A DNA stretch of 56,876 nucleotides from Bacteroidota bacterium. GTDB lineage: Bacteria > Bacteroidota > Bacteroidia > Cytophagales > Cyclobacteriaceae. Positions 56,721 to 56,876 of the stretch are shown in pieces. The stretch is from the NCBI GenBank assembly GCA_027592755.1, contig JAQCLE010000015.1:1-56876 (forward strand), written 5' to 3'. Within the stretch, counting starts at the first letter, position 1. Each line of letters opens with the position of its first letter. The notes beneath the pieces were generated by a model. The model was not told the DNA's origin and did no database searches. It saw nothing but the letters and a program-made list of their open reading frames with translations. Both the position numbers and the translations under genes were made by a program.

Positions 56721-56876
56721 ATGTTAAAAACAGCCACAATATTAATTTACACAAATTAACAACTTATTTGATAAGATGAGGTCTATACAGGGTAAAAGCA
56801 TATTATATTAACCTGTTGTGTGAATTAAAAGATAGCATGTTTGATATTATTTATTGGTCTATTGAGGATAAAGTAG
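56721..56876. other. Upstream region of the PSD1 operon, no gene seen
   Basis: AT-rich 156 bases at the window edge. It must hold the promoter of the run that starts with PSD1, but no unambiguous element stands out and no ORF is supported. Confidence 0.4.

Noticed and set aside
1-56876. Classical SusC/SusD polysaccharide utilisation locus, CRISPR array, prophage or transposon
   Set aside because: No TonB-dependent receptor, SusD, cas gene, spaced repeat array, integrase or transposase could be found in either strand.

Overview
The window looks like part of a marine Bacteroidota chromosome, probably a Cytophagales- or Flavobacteriia-type alga degrader. Evidence: Bacteroidota-style -7 elements (TAnnTTTG) with few Shine-Dalgarno sites, the short bacteroidete form of AMP nucleosidase, many lipoprotein and Tat-type signal peptides, and formylglycine sulfatases next to GH95, GH106 and GH117 families. 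The exact lineage cannot be read from the sequence. I see no rRNA, tRNA, CRISPR array, insertion sequence or SusC/SusD pair.

Layout. (1) 92-9181, minus strand: a GH95 exo-hydrolase, AMP nucleosidase, a secreted PIG-L deacetylase, then a dehydratase / RraA-type aldolase / dehydratase trio (4714-9181) in which every protein carries an export signal. (2) 9462-16723: an SDR, a broken large hydrolase joined tail-to-tail to a broken GH106-like gene at about 11145, an L-fucose/L-arabinose-type isomerase gene with an in-frame TAG, an MFS transporter and a sulfatase. (3) 30192-16896, minus strand: a close-packed run of eleven genes, namely a sulfatase fused to an SMP-30 lactonase, TRAP DctQ and DctM, GH117, zinc alcohol dehydrogenase, KduD-like SDR, aldehyde dehydrogenase, an enolase-superfamily cycloisomerase candidate, RhaT-like and MFS transporters, and the TRAP binding protein. 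This reads as an operon for 3,6-anhydro-L-galactose, the agar and porphyran sugar. (4) 30343-38500, plus strand: a decayed FG-GAP gene, an Nramp homologue without metal ligands, a Tat-exported DgoD-like dehydratase, an FAD/Fe-S 2-hydroxyacid dehydrogenase and malate synthase. (5) 38574-46786: a Kelch gene with an in-frame stop, a free SMP-30 lactonase, a CBM9-like protein, an amidohydrolase, a beta-helix protein and a sulfatase. (6) 56720-47041, minus strand: a PSD1/DUF1501 pair, then zinc dehydrogenase, tagaturonate reductase, fuconolactonase-like hydrolase and a PQQ dehydrogenase with embedded cytochrome c.

How it fits together. Sulfatases and exo-glycosidases would free L-galactose, 3,6-anhydro-L-galactose, fucose or rhamnose units. 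These sugars are oxidised to lactones and acids, opened by SMP-30 or COG3618 lactonases, dehydrated by enolase-superfamily enzymes and cleaved or reduced to central metabolites. Two-carbon products could enter through glycolate, glyoxylate and malate. An unusual number of these steps (PQQ oxidation, lactonase, dehydratase, pyruvate aldolase) are predicted to lie outside the cytoplasm, which suggests a periplasmic sugar-acid pathway feeding TRAP and MFS importers. This is the most novel idea in the window and is inference.

The window also shows gene decay or consensus errors: two in-frame TAG codons, two or three single-base homopolymer shifts, one deletion derivative and one chimeric junction.
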